Shown here one piece after another: positions 1-14,808 of a stretch of 64,000 bases of DNA; position 1 is the first letter of the stretch; each line of letters starts with the position of its first letter. This stretch comes from Triops longicaudatus. Taxonomy: Eukaryota; Arthropoda; Branchiopoda; Notostraca; Triopsidae. The stretch lies in contig JAGQDJ010000023.1 of assembly GCA_022885665.1 (NCBI GenBank), forward strand, positions 868,001 to 932,000. The letters are read 5' to 3'. The translations under genes were made by a program, and so were the position numbers. The notes under the pieces were generated by a model that worked only from the letters and a program-made list of their open reading frames with translations, did no database searches and was not told the DNA's origin.

Positions 1-4
1 AAAA

Positions 5-1308
5 TCAACTTAAAGCTGTGCTAATCAAAACCACATCCCCATTAACTGATATGGCACGAACAGGAACAGTAAGGCGGTCAACAAACGTATGTACAAGGAT
101 TTTGTTATGGTAGATCTTAAATTTATCTTCGTCCTTCCTTATACGCAAAGTGAAAATTTGATTCGGTTTAAAAGGTGAAGGTCGCACACGTTCTTCTCTT
201 CCCCAATGTCCCGAGCTCAGTGTATTAAGCACTAAAGCGTATCCCTCCTCTTCATCAAAGCGCGGATTGACGTGAAGGATAATCGACGGACGAGGGAACC
301 ATCGACAGTCGTCAAGAAGATTAACATGGAAGCGATATGGAAGTTTTTTAACTCGACCACAAACCGTTATTTCTTGTCCACTTTCGAGCACGCGTTCCAG
401 GGACGCCAGATACGGCAACGCCTTAACACAATGATGAGATTTCATAATGTTATATGGCTCTTTTTACTTGTATTACCAGATCGTCGGAATCACATCTATG
501 CAAGGTTCCCGGCATCAAGGACAATGGGGAGTTCTCTGGATGACTTTCAGAAATTGTATACTCTACGTCCCAGAGCGATATGTCTCCGTTTATGTTTACA
601 GCATTTATTAGGCTGTAATGAATGCGGTGCTCGTAGATGCAAGTTAAACGGCCGTCAACGGATATCTACGGATATGAAATAAATAAATTTCTTCTAACGG
701 AACGTAATTTACTAAAAAGGCCCAATCAGCAATAAAGAACTCCACAGTAAATAGAGTATTCCGTCGGAACGGAAACTTTTTCGTACAGGCTAACTCTTCC
801 GTACCCCATCCGCCTTTCCTCGAAATTCGGGAATTTCTTACGATTTGGCACGTGTCAAAACGAGGATTAAAATGGAAAGCAATATTAGGATCCGGATCCG
901 AAGGATTCTGGATGAAGTCTATAGCAAACCTGTAACATAAATAAAAAATTACGTATATTCAACGAACATCGCCAATTCAATTACCTGGAAGGGTTTTCGT
1001 TCACTTTGCCTCTTACAGTTACGAGGGTTCCTATTCTCAAAGGTCGTACCGGTATCCGAGAGAAGTACGGCGTAGCCTAGGAAAGTTTCAGTCAAAAGCT
1101 CATTATCGCATCTAACTGCATGATAATACTTAACGCACGAATTCAACACACAAAAATCTCTCTCAGATTTACAGGATATTTTTTTTCAAGATATTTATAG
1201 TGAAAGCTACAGAACGGGCAACTAAAAATGCTTACACAGGAAGTTATCTCATCTTTCAACGAGGCCATTTCGTTGTTACTAATTTACTGAGGAAACTGAT
1301 AAAATCAT
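5..1308 (-). CDS. tandem-repeat galectin (two carbohydrate-recognition domains)
   Basis: Beta-galactoside-binding lectin of the galectin family, normally cytosolic or secreted without a classical signal peptide. Exons in transcript order: 1308-1288, 1076-985, 929-713, 665-468, 421-5; phases join cleanly to give about 314 residues, with introns of 211, 55, 47 and 46 bp. CRD1 (about residues 10-160) carries the ligand signature H57-N59-R61, N70, W79 and E82, but the position of the conserved arginine is L84 (WGTEEL). CRD2 (about 177-314) has the full set: H226, N228, R230, N242, W249, E252, R254 (WGREER). No signal peptide is seen, which fits the family. The first exon (seven codons, MILSVSS) is the least certain part: it rests on an ATG, a GTAAAT donor and matching phase. 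The family call is very safe; the exact orthologue is not determined. Confidence 0.88.
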
Positions 1309-3823
<2,515 letters not shown>

Positions 3824-5359
3824 ATGCGGCTTTCACAGATTCTGTGTCCAGTGCTCCTGTGCGTCCTTGTTTCTTGCGAGGAAGAAAAACAACACTCTGT
3901 AACATATTCAATCTCTACGTTCAACGATGGAATTGCGAAGAGTAACAATTTCGTCATGTTCTATGCCCCATGGTAAGACAATTTTATTTAATGGTCCCAC
4001 CTTGTACAGCCCGGACTTCATTTCAGGTGCGGTCACTGTAAAAATCTCAAGCCCACTTGGGAACAACTGGCAGAGAAACTGAACGCTAATAAAAAAGACG
4101 ACACCCCTGTAATCGGCAAAGTAGACTGTACAGTCGACACTGACCTTTGCAACAACCAAGATATTACTGGCTATCCAACGTAGGCTGTTATGTTAACTGC
4201 ATGTTTCCAAATTTAACAGATCTGCATCTGTTCTAGATTGAAGTTCTTCCAGGCTGGCTCACACGACGGCGTCAAGTACCGTGGTCAGAGAGATATTGCC
4301 TCCCTTGAAGCCTTTATCAAACAACAGCTCTCTAAAGAGGAGGAACCCAAAGTAATATGCGACCTTATTCTTCGTGAAACGAAGTTTACTATCTTTCTCT
4401 TAAATAGGAAGTCAAAGAAAGCGTCAAGACCCCAGAAGCCGTCAACGAATTAGTGGATTTGACTACCTCGACATTCCACAGCCATGTCAAATCTGGTGAC
4501 CATTTCGTAAAGTTCTATGCTCCTTGGTGTGGGCATTGCCAGGTAAACTATTAATATCTTGGCGTCATGTATACTCACTCCACTTGTATCTGCCTAGCGT
4601 TTGGCCCCGACTTGGGAAAAACTAGCCGAATCGGTAGCCCACGATAAGTCGGTTTCGATTGCCAAAGTGGATTGTACCCAACACCGCGAAATCTGTAATG
4701 AATTCGAAATCAAAGGCTACCCTACCTTGCTGTGGGTTCGCGACGGCAAGAAGGTACAGTACTACAAGAAGTGGTTCGAAAGTACTAGCGCAAATACCGT
4801 TTCTGTTTCTTAGGTGGACAAATATCAAGGATCCCGTGCTCATGAAGACCTTAAAGCATACGTGGAAAAAATGCAGGGTGGTTCTGCCGCCGCCGGTACT
4901 CAAGAAGAACAACAACCCGTCCAAGGGGAAGCGAAGCAGGAAGCCATTCAAGTTCATGCTGTAGCGTTGACAAAAGACAACTTCAAAAACGGCATCGCCA
5001 CTGGCGTTACCTTCGTCAAGTTTTTTGCTCCCTGGTGAAAATTTCTTTTCACTTTGGCCTATATTGCTATTAATAGTTAGCCTGTTAAACTTGTTTTAAT
5101 CGACAGGTGCGGTCATTGCAAACGTTTGGCTCCTACCTGGGATGAGCTTGCTGCCAAGTTCGTTGACTCAACCCAAGTAACTATTGCCAAGGTCGACTGC
5201 ACTACCGAACAAGACTTGTGCAGTCAGCAGAATATCGAAGGTTATCCTACTCTGTTCTTGTACAAGCAAGGCGAGAAACTTGGCGAGTACGAAGGCAATC
5301 GTAAATTGGACGATTTGCACAGCTACGTGACCCGCCATCTTCACCGTGATGAGTTGTAA
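3824..5359 (+). CDS. TXNDC5: thioredoxin domain-containing protein 5 (ERp46-type protein disulfide isomerase)
   Basis: ER-lumenal oxidoreductase that inserts disulfides into folding secretory proteins. Seven exons: 3824-3972, 4027-4179, 4237-4351, 4408-4542, 4598-4753, 4814-5034, 5107-5359; spliced length 1182 nt, 393 residues. The start is chosen because the ATG at 3824 opens a signal peptide (MRLSQILCPVLLCVLVSC, then an acidic stretch). Three thioredoxin domains each carry a WCGHC active site (cysteines at 51/54, 180/183 and 311/314), and each has the downstream GYPT cis-proline motif. The C-terminus is HRDEL, so RDEL serves as the ER-retrieval signal. Three CGHC domains plus a KDEL-type tail match TXNDC5 (Drosophila pretaporter) rather than classical a-b-b'-a' PDI. 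All introns are 54-72 bp. It lies tail-to-tail with ZFYVE26, with 277 bp between stop codons. Confidence 0.95.
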
Positions 5360-5636
5360 AGATTGACATTTTTTGTACTCGTCTTTCACACACTTTAGTG
5401 TGCGTGCCGTTCTTGTCTGCTAGGAACCTACTAGGCATATTAATGTTAGACGTTGAGCATCGTGAAATATACTGGACTGGTTCCTTTTTTACATCCTAGT
5501 TTGTACCTTTTCTCTTGCAATGATGAGTAAGCTGCCTCTATTGCCCTTAAGAATTGTAATAATTTTCGTATAAACTTTGAAAGGAAAATGTTCTCAAAAT
5601 GCACAAACAACTGGGTAAAACACACTTTCAAGGTAC

Positions 5637-8600
5637 CTATTCAATGGGAATGGTAGAATTCGTCCGTTCACTAAGTGTTCCTTCTTCACTCACCGAACGT
5701 TGCATTAGCTTCTCCAGCCACCTTTGGCACAATTTGGCAATGCTCTCTTGCTGATGTACCCGAGCTTGCTCGAGCACGCTTTCCATGAGATACGGTTGGC
5801 TAGCTTGCACAGCTTCCAAATACGCGGCTTTAAGCCACCCCACGTCCAAGAGGCACTGAATCTGAAGACATACATACCGAGGAATGTTGTCAATGCATAA
5901 GAAACTTGTTTTTACTTTGATGTCGATACGCTGTATCAACCCAACGCCGGTTTTCATATCCGCCGGAGAAGCGCCTAATCGCGTCGCCAGTCTTAACACA
6001 TCTGATACTAAAGAGTCCAATTCTTGGGAAGACAAAGCCGTCCCTATCGAACGGGTGTAGCTCAGCAGTTTCCAAGCTTGACTCATGAAACCTCGAGTGA
6101 CATAAACTTCACAAGCTGCACCCCATACAACGAAACAATCCAAAGCCAATTTCTCGCAAACCCTGCAAAGGAGTGCAAATACGTGTTCAAGATACTTGCT
6201 GCAATAAAATGTCAGAGCAATAATAAAATAAAGAAATGTTAAAACACGATAAACGGGAACATAACTTACAAATCTAGAACATATACGCAACAAACTACCA
6301 GAAATAAAGAGTAAGGGATAGCTTAAAAAAGAAAAATAATTTCTTACCTAAGAGCAAGCTGAAAGTACGCCGAGTCATCCGAGGCCGTTAACAACAAAAG
6401 TGCAGCAACCAATTCACAATCTACGTTCCGTTCGTTTAGCAAAGTTGGGATATAAGTTTGATGGCTGGAAAAGCGAGAAAGGCCAAATAAAACAGGGATA
6501 TTTTCTTCAAATTGTGTCGGTGAGCAATGTTCCCATAATTCTAGAACTTGATTCTGCAGTCGTAAAACCAAATCCAAATGCTCCACTGACACTTGACTAG
6601 TTGAGCGATACAACCCTGTGCAAAATTACTTTTAATTTCCAGTACTCAAGCAGGAGCATGTACCTGAGGCATCAGACTTCGTTTTTTCAAGATATAGCAA
6701 TCCTTCTTTTATGTAGCGCTTATGGAACAATAGTTCGTCGAGATTACGAGGACGCTTGCAAAAGAGTTTCGAAGTTGCTGTCAAAGTTGCTCCAAGCCAG
6801 TCCCCTAATAATTCCTGGAAAGCCAGTAAGCTGTGCTGCATTCCGTTTTGGCCCATTGTTACGTAACAATGTTCAATGTAACCCTAGAATACGAGTCAAG
6901 TGTTCCGTTTAAAAAACGATAGAGCTATTAAACGATACCTTCCAAAATTGGGTCTCCTTTTTCGAACGACGCATTTCTTCCACTAAGGTAGCTAACATGT
7001 TCATACGCAACGCGGGTAAAAAGAAATTTTGATAGAAAGCCTCCAAATCTGGTGAGCACTTGATCAGCAGTTGACATGCTTGCCGCCACTTTCCGTATTT
7101 GGCTAAGAAAGCAAGGCAATTCTCCATTTTGCCGTATTCAGTTAAGTAATACACAGCTTCTTCTAAGTACACATTCGAAACGGAAAATTCTGAAGGTTCC
7201 GACACGTTCTGACCTGCAGCGATACGCTCCAAATGGGAAGTGCTTATATAATTCTCCTACATAACAAGAATATTCAGCAATAAACCCGCTTCGCTTCCAT
7301 CCACGGCGAAACGTACCTGAAGTGCATTTCCAGTTGGGGGAGTTTGGTACTGATTGTCTACTTCTAAAGCCAAAGTTTCCAAAGTAGACACGATTTCATT
7401 CAAAATGGGAGATCTGACACCCTCTTTGCTATGTTTGATGCGACTGTGACCTAAACAGCGTTCAAAACGTTGTCGCGCTGCTTGTAAACGCCCTGCCCGT
7501 AAATAAACCAGTCCCCAGCTTGCCCAAATGGAACTAGGGTCTAAGCCACACTTTGTGCTTAAGTCTAGCGAAAGCGACCAAAGTTCTTCCCGGACTAAAG
7601 CTGCACACAAGCTGAAACCGAGAAAGTACAGTTGTTAGCTCACTTTTTCTATCAAAACACAAGAACTCACTGCCTGCCGGCGTCCTTATTATGCAAAGTT
7701 TGCGACGGTAGTAGGTGTAAGCACTGCGCAGAGATGAGTACGGTATACAAGTCGACTTGCGCCAAAAGGGCTTCGCATGCTTGGATTCCTGAATGCACTT
7801 TGCTAGTAACAGGAACACAGGACGCGTACCGCAGTTTGGCAGCGAGCAAAAGCGATCGAACTAGATGCAAAATTAAGCCTGGGTCCACTTCGCTTTGACC
7901 ACATGACGGCTTTATAAATGACAACAGCCGCGTACTCTGATCCCGCAAAAATTGTGCAACCATCAAGCTGCCTGAACATATGTCAAGCTAAATAATTACC
8001 CGGATATACAAAATCTATATGTAGTCTACTTGAGTTGGGGAGCAAGTCCACCAGCGACAACGACAATGTAAGCATAGGCGTATATTCATAGCTGAAGTCC
8101 CTTCGTACCAAAGCGTTCAATGCGGGATCATCTGCATACAACCTCCATGTCATGTGACTAGAATTAAAGAAATAAGCAAAATAAATTAAACAAACAAATC
8201 ATAAATGAAAATTAAAAACAAAAAAACAATAACTAGAAATACATATAAAATAAAACGGTGATATTATATAAATACAACCATACAGGCAATTTGAAATCAA
8301 AGATTACAAATAGCAGTAGGTAATTTAGAGGATAAGAAAACCAAGAAAAACTGACTACTGACACACCAACGACGAGCACTGTACCGACTGAAAAATTATC
8401 TGGACAATCTTTTTTTTTTCTACGGACATTAAAGCTAAGAAAGCAAATGCATTACTGTGACTCTGAAAGGCTTTTGGTTTCCTTCTTCTCTGCCGTGTCT
8501 TCTCGTCCTTCCTGCATGGCATGGTAGCACTGAATACAAACCCGGACAGCTAAAGGAGCATAAGGCTGGATGGGTACACGGTAGGGTGAACATGTTTTGC

Positions 8601-11600
8601 ACACCACACGTCCACAGCGACGGCAATGGTGCCGTCGTTGGAACATGGAAAAACGAGTAGTCTTGCAACACATGCAATCTTGTTCCTAAAGAATCACAGC
8701 AGAACAGTTTTCACACGAAATTTACTCCAGGAAGCTTGAGTACTTGAATATCTGGGATCCACTCGTCGCGCGGAGGAACAGCTGGTGGTAATACATAAAC
8801 GTCACCTTGAGCAGTCGCCTTACGCGGCGGACTTGAGGAAGAGTCCTGGTCAGCCGGGGCATTTTTGCTGGGTAAGACAACATCTAACGCCTTTCCAGCG
8901 TACTCAAGCACCAGAATCTCAAAGTCATCCACCGTAAGACTACTTTGTGCATTCGAATTTTTCATGAAATCCAGGGCGGTTTTTGTAACTAAAGAAGCAG
9001 CCCCGATTTCTTCGTTCATTAGAAGCTGTTCTAATATCAGTAGTGGAGAATTGACCAATGGATTAAGTTTCTCCCTTAGACTAGCATCCAAACTAGCTAG
9101 AATTGTCGTACCCAGCTGATCCTGATAAAATAATAATAAAATTACAATAGTAAAGGGGGAAAAAAGATGAGCTCAAAAAAATTTAAAAACTAAAAAAGTC
9201 TCAGGCCAGTGAAAGAAAATTAAAAAACAAGTATAAACTCAGAGCAATTAGTAAATTGTATACCTTAACTATAGGTTCCTCAAAATCAGAACTGTTGAGG
9301 ATTTCGTCTCCAGAATCTGTTTCATAACATTCGTCTTTGCTCTGTGCAACTAACGCTCGATAACGCTGAATGCTTGTCGACTGACCCTCTAACAAACCAT
9401 ACGTAAATTTTACAGTGTATACCCTTCCCACTTTTATTGTACCTTTTGTGTCAAGTGCTTTGACCAACTTAGCTAAGGAAGGACATGACGTCTGCAAGTA
9501 CTCTAGCCACGGACTGGGCATTGGATACTTACACTCAGGCTGTGTAACACTCGGCCAGCATCTTTTGACCATGAGAACGGCAGGTGACATTCCCAAAATC
9601 AGGATACCTTTAGCTAAAGCTGGTGGAACTTCAGGAAGGAGTGAAAGCATCTCTGTTAAGGTTTCCTCGACATCAACGCTGAAAATAAACTGCGGTTCTG
9701 TCTTTAACCTTCCCTCGTAGTCACCTTAAGCGTTAAAACAGTAAAAAATTATGTTAATAGTTTAAGCGATGTTTTACATGTCGAGGAGAGTGCTTGAACA
9801 ATACTGACGTATAGACTGAGTTGTAGCATATACTGATTGGAAGTCTGTTGGCTTTCTGTCTTTTCTGAGTATTTTACTAAACCTAGAAGAAAAGAGTAAG
9901 AACCGAAGAGATAAATTCCAAATTCATATTCAAACCTTCATTCAGTCGGAGGAAGAACTGAGAAGAATTCTGGCCTACATCATCCGTTTTGAGCTCGTTG
10001 TTAACAATATCTAGCCAGTCTGCTAGAGCTTGTAAATCATTAGAGTCTGAGTAAGGCACAGTCAAGAAAGACGCCTGGCTCGAAGGAATCAATTGGTCTG
10101 CAAATGCATGCGAGGCATTAATATCACCCAAAGTTGTAACCAATCTTTGCCAACGACGCAAGGTGTTAAAAAAAGAAGAAAATTTGTTCTGGAAACCAAT
10201 TCAAAATAATTAATATGAAGTTTTCTAAGTAATGCGTTTTTCTACTTGATTTGAGAGACTCGACGGTACGTTCTGCAACTTTCCACCAATACTCTGAAGT
10301 AACGTTAAAACTGATGACCAGGGAATACCAGCCTGACACGCCATATCACAGGAGACTAAAAAGGCACCATCAACCAATCCTAGGAAATAAATGAAAAGAA
10401 AGTTCTATAACAAAGTAATTCATTTATTAATGACAACGATAATATTAGTAATGAAACTACAATAGTATTATTGATGACATTATAACACTAATGAAATTGG
10501 ATTATTATAATGTTGTTAATAATTACAACAATAATAGTAATGCAAAATTATTACAAAGCAGTTTTCGTGCATTACTTGGAATGCTCAAGAATTAGTAAAA
10601 ACAAGGCAAAGAACTCAAAAATCCACCTTCGCTCTCGCTACTAGGTAAGAGTTGCGGCGGTGTTTCCGAAGCTATCAAGGAGTCTACGGTGGCTGTCAAT
10701 GACAATGTTCTTAGGGCCGACGAGGTAGCTTCGCGTATTTTCGACAGCGTCGCACGTTTCGGAGTTGCAATTCGGCTCGTAGAGTCACTGACGTTGCCAG
10801 TGTCACTCTTTTGTCGTGACGTAAGTTTTATGGGAAACGCCACATTATGATTCGAGATCTGTGACAACCGTTTGACAGTGGCGCCAAAAGCACGGTTGAA
10901 TCTTAGTTCTTGTCCGCACTCCGTATCCCATAAATCGTACAACTACAATATACTTGAGACCTACGTTACTGCAATTGGATTCCAGTTTTACCTGCGCAAC
11001 CTGAACAGCTTCACCAAGTTCATCGTGAGCCATACATGACGCCATAAGCTGAACAGGAGACGCCAGCAGACGTGGAATTAAACCTTGATGGCCAAGACTC
11101 CCTGGAGTTGTGTCTTGCCCCAAACGAGGACGATAAGGTGGCGAATGCACTGAGCGGGAGCGAGAGCCTTCTCCACCTAACGCAAAAGTGAGTGATTAAC
11201 CCCGCAACGTCGTGAAGACCACGTCGTAGGTGTTTTTACTTGACCAACGGTAAGAAGAACTGCCAGATGATGACTGTCGCTCTCGGTCGGATTTGCGCTG
11301 ACGGTTGCGTTTCGTCTTGGTGACCGAGTCCTGCTCCGAATTGTTTTGATACCACGGTAAATCAGAACTCAAGACCAGTCGACTACAGCTCACGTGATGA
11401 TTCCGAATGAGTTCTAGCCTCCATAAACCCTCACTCACATACTTCAGCAATCTAGAACGAGAAAAAAAAATACCCGCAATAGTTCACAGTTGCGAAAAAA
11501 AGTCTTCAGTACCTGCGATGACGCTGCTTATGAGAAGAGACAGTAGATTCCGACAACTCAGAAAGTTTGGCGTTTATCCATGTAAGGACGGACTTAACTG

Positions 11601-12717
11601 TAATTTTATCCTGCACCGCAAAAATGGCTGTCTTGTGATTTCGACTCCTATCCGGTGAAACAGAGCCGCTTACTAGACTTTGGTCACGCCTTGTTGTATC
11701 ATTTTGCTCGTCCTCCTCGGGTGCAACTTGTATATCAGAAGTTTGACAAAACAAACAAGTCCAGCAATATTCCAAAACGCTTAGTCTTGAGAACACAGTA
11801 CAAATTTCAGAGACAATAGAGAGTAAATGATTGTATACCTCAGTATTTCTGATTCTATTTTTGCGAAGTAGTCTTGACAAAGAGACCAGTAATCCACCTT
11901 GGCTTTGCTGCTCGTTACATTCGCAAACTTCTTGAGCTGAGTACTCCAGGTAGGAGTTAGTAATGTGTAAAATGCTGCAAATATGGTCATAAGCCCAAGG
12001 AATATATCATTTTCCTCTGTAGAGAAAAGTTCGCAAAAAGCCCACGACGAGCTCAAGTTCGTTTGTGAAAGCGCAAGTTTCAGCGGAGATGTTTCTATAA
12101 CTGACTTGAGCAGCTCGCACGTGCTCGGATAACAGTTTAGTCGCGACACGATTTTGCAACATTCTTGAAATTTCTTTGATAGATTCTCAGTGGCTTGAGA
12201 GAGGTTGAAAAACAGTCCACGATTTTCCTCCCCGCCATTAATCTAATTCAGAGGTTAAACTTATAAGAACTTGAGCTTTAATAACTTACTTTTAAAATCT
12301 GGCTTTGAGCGTAAATAGGTAATTCCAAACCTGAATGAAGCTCCCATAAAAACGTAAGACACTGAATGACCAACAAAATTTTTCGGGTTTCATCAGTTTC
12401 GTCTTCCTGTGCTTGTAAAGCCAAGCCATTGTTCTAGAAAACAAATAATTCCTGAATACGTTTCGGAGAAATAACTAAAATAAACTCACGAGACATTTGA
12501 AAATGGCAAGGTCTGGTTTCTTGAATAATAATTCGTGCAGTATCACACAGTAAGCATTCTTGCGGTGAAACTGCTCCTCCGAAAAACTCGCAACAATATC
12601 GAAATCGTAGAACTTAGAGAGCCACTCTTCCACAACTTCTTCGTCATTAAGCATTTTTTCCTTATCATCATTAGAAGATTTTTGCAAGGTAAAGCTCAAC
12701 TCTTCAAGTGACTCCAT
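5637..12717 (-). CDS. ZFYVE26: zinc finger FYVE domain-containing protein 26 (spastizin / FYVE-CENT homologue)
   Basis: Large PI3P-binding protein that partners spatacsin and AP-5 in late endosome and lysosome recycling; the human gene underlies spastic paraplegia 15. Exons in transcript order: 12717-12490, 12433-12290, 12242-11839, 11785-11513, 11451-11240, 11176-10992, 10942-10627, 10379-10246, 10188-9936, 9882-9778, 9724-9264, 9121-8744, 8685-8456, 8157-8030, 7971-7671, 7611-7317, 7256-6939, 6883-6664, 6615-6348, 6198-5637. Phases join throughout to give about 1804 residues. The FYVE finger (about 1024-1090) has WxxD (W1026-D1029), CxxC from C1035, RRHHCRRCG at 1048-1056 and RVC. The rest is helix-rich, as expected for an alpha-solenoid; the segment after FYVE (CGLD..W..WG..YL.AG..) resembles the vertebrate C-terminal region. 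It is shorter than the human protein (2539 residues), mainly N-terminal to FYVE. Identity is very safe; individual weak splice sites may be off. Confidence 0.92.
10420..10556. repeat. AT-rich degenerate trinucleotide tract in a ZFYVE26 intron
   Basis: Within the 247-bp intron 10380-10626 the sequence is built of repeated TAAT, ATTA, AATAAT and ACAATA units with only scattered C or G. It is low-complexity intronic DNA that accounts for that intron being about four times longer than most others in this gene. Confidence 0.6.
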
Positions 12718-13316
12718 TCGACTTCAACGTAATCTTGTTTGTAAACAAATAAGCAAGATGTAATCCTTCCCAACGGCTACAATGGGCCGTTACATTACAC
12801 CTTCCCTAGATGGCAATACGAGCTAAAAAAGAATCCCATACTAAAATTTTCAAAAAGCAACGAATTCGAACTTGCAATTTCAGAACTTGTTAAAAAATTA
12901 TTAACATTTATTCTGATTAAAAACGGCCGTCATCTCTGTGCCCATTTCTCATATTTACTTAATGTTTCATGATTTCAAATTTGAAAGTTTGTTATGACGC
13001 AGATTTACAGACATTATAAATTGCTAAGCCATGTGGCACAATAGGGAGTTCAGAAATGTGTGGATTAGCGTAAGTACCATATTATTGGTAATATACACGG
13101 AAAAGTTTTCCTCAAATAAGCCCGTGAAAGTTCTGAAAGTTCAATGTCTGCTGCCACCTCAATTTTCTCTTTCAGCTACTGAGGGCGCTGAGAAGCAATG
13201 ACCACCAAGGTCTTATTCCTCTTCCCCTCCTCTTTCGCTGTATCCAAAAAAGTTCCCTCTCGCCTGCAAAATAATTTTCCTGCCAGTTCTGCGACCCATT
13301 TCCGCAATAACAAATT
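12718..13316. promoter_or_regulatory. shared divergent 5' region of ZFYVE26 and AK2
   Basis: The ZFYVE26 start codon (minus) and the AK2 start codon (plus) lie 599 bp apart, head-to-head, so both promoters and 5' UTRs must fit here unless an untranslated exon lies elsewhere. I see no TATA box placed convincingly for either gene. Being bidirectional is inferred from spacing alone. Confidence 0.45.
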
Positions 13317-14380
13317 ATGGCTCCTAATTTATTCGCCCCTCAGCCTGCTCAAGAAAATGGTTCCCGCACTGGAATCAATGCCATTTTGTTGGGACCACCT
13401 GGTGCCGGCAAAGGAACTCAGGTACTAATCAAGAAACAGTTATCTTGAGCTGAATTCTGAAGGAAAATTACTTAGGCTCCCAAGCTCAAAGAGAGATTCT
13501 GTGTATGTCATTTAGCTACAGGCGATATGTTAAGGGCAGAAGTTGCATCCAAATCGGAACTTGGACAAAAGTTGAAAAAAGTCATGGATGAAGGTACAAA
13601 TTATTACATGCCATCATGTGTTAACCCGAGAGATTTGATTTTTTAATGGGCTTATAGGCCAACTCGTAAGTGACGATTTGGTTGTAAATATGATCGATGC
13701 CAACTTAGACAAACCAGAATGTAAAAATGGGTTTCTCTTGGACGGTTTCCCTAGGACTGTAGTCCAAGCTCAGAAGGTATGCCTTTTCGCTCATTGAAAT
13801 AGTGTCGACTAATTTTGACTCCTTTTAGCTTGACGATTTACTAGCCAAGCGAAAATCAGCTTTGGACTCCGTGATTGAGTTTGGCATCGATGATTCTTTG
13901 TTAGTACGACGTATCTGCGGCCGTCTTATTCACCTGGCTTCCGGGAGAAGTTATCATGAAGAATTCCATCCCCCCAAGGAGTCCATGAAAGACGACGTAA
14001 GCTATATATGCATAAGCGACAAAAAGAGTTAATTTTCTTTCACTGCGGAGTTATTTATGCTTACGTAACGACCGTATTGGCAATGTTTGCTTCAACAGGT
14101 TACAGGTGAACCCCTAGTCCGTCGTTCGGATGACAACCCTGAGGCTTTGAGAAAGCGTTTGCAAGCTTATCATGATCAAACAATTCCCTTGGTAGACTAT
14201 TACTCAAAGCGAGGTACTGTTGCCACTTTCTTTTCGTGAAGACTGACCATACCTTACCTTAATGAACTGTTAGGTATTCATACGCGCGTCGACGCAGCCT
14301 TGCCGGCCAACGTTGTATTCAGGAATATTGAGAAACTTTTTACGGATGCCAAATCCAAAGATCGTGTTATGTTCGTCTAA
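13317..14380 (+). CDS. AK2: adenylate kinase 2, mitochondrial
   Basis: Catalyses ATP + AMP = 2 ADP in the mitochondrial intermembrane space. Six exons: 13317-13421, 13476-13593, 13658-13776, 13829-13996, 14099-14213, 14274-14380; 732 nt, 243 residues, the usual AK2 length. The P-loop GPPGAGKGT sits at 26-34, followed by the AMP-binding segment (HLATGDMLRAEV), the GFLLDGFPRT motif, and a long-form LID starting RICGRLIHLASGRSYH and ending GEPLVRRSDD, which separates AK2 from short cytosolic AK1. The start at 13317 gives the short hydrophilic N-terminus typical of AK2, which lacks a cleaved presequence. Introns are 52-102 bp. It is divergent from ZFYVE26. Another frame runs open across exon 1 but has no family match. 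Confidence 0.96.
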
Positions 14381-14802
14381 ACGTACAAATACGTATAGTC
14401 TTTGGTGTTACCGTGTCATAGATCGACTGCGACGATCATGTAGTCTGTGCTCCAGTTACGGAAGTTAAGGGTGCAACTAATTGAAGCAAGAAGAAACTTC
14501 ATCGGCTTGCCGTCAGTTTGTTATGGCTTCATGAGAAGGGGAAAATATATCGAATTCATTAAACGACTGCGTCGTGTTGCATTTCTTGTTTAATTGAAAG
14601 TGAAGGTCATCGTGCGTGGATTTAGGAAAAAACTTTCAATTCCGCTTTGTCTATTTGCTTTTTGTTCCTCCTTTCAAGTATTATGCTTACTGGGAAATTC
14701 CTTTCTCCCTTCAAGAGGTTAGAGGTACCGTAACCGAAGCGACCTCCTTAGTAATTCAACATAGCGAGCAAGAAATTACGAATTAGCTTTATATATTTTA
14801 AA

Positions 14803-14808
14803 AATAAA
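14803..14808 (+). terminator. AK2 polyadenylation signal AATAAA
   Basis: Canonical AATAAA hexamer 423 nt after the AK2 stop codon and the best-placed signal on this strand before the next gene. Cleavage should follow within about 30 nt. Confidence 0.5.

Noticed and set aside
11177..11239. Alternative 24-nt intron (11177-11200) in ZFYVE26
   Set aside because: Too short to splice; an upstream donor at 11239 gives a normal 63-nt intron in the same phase.
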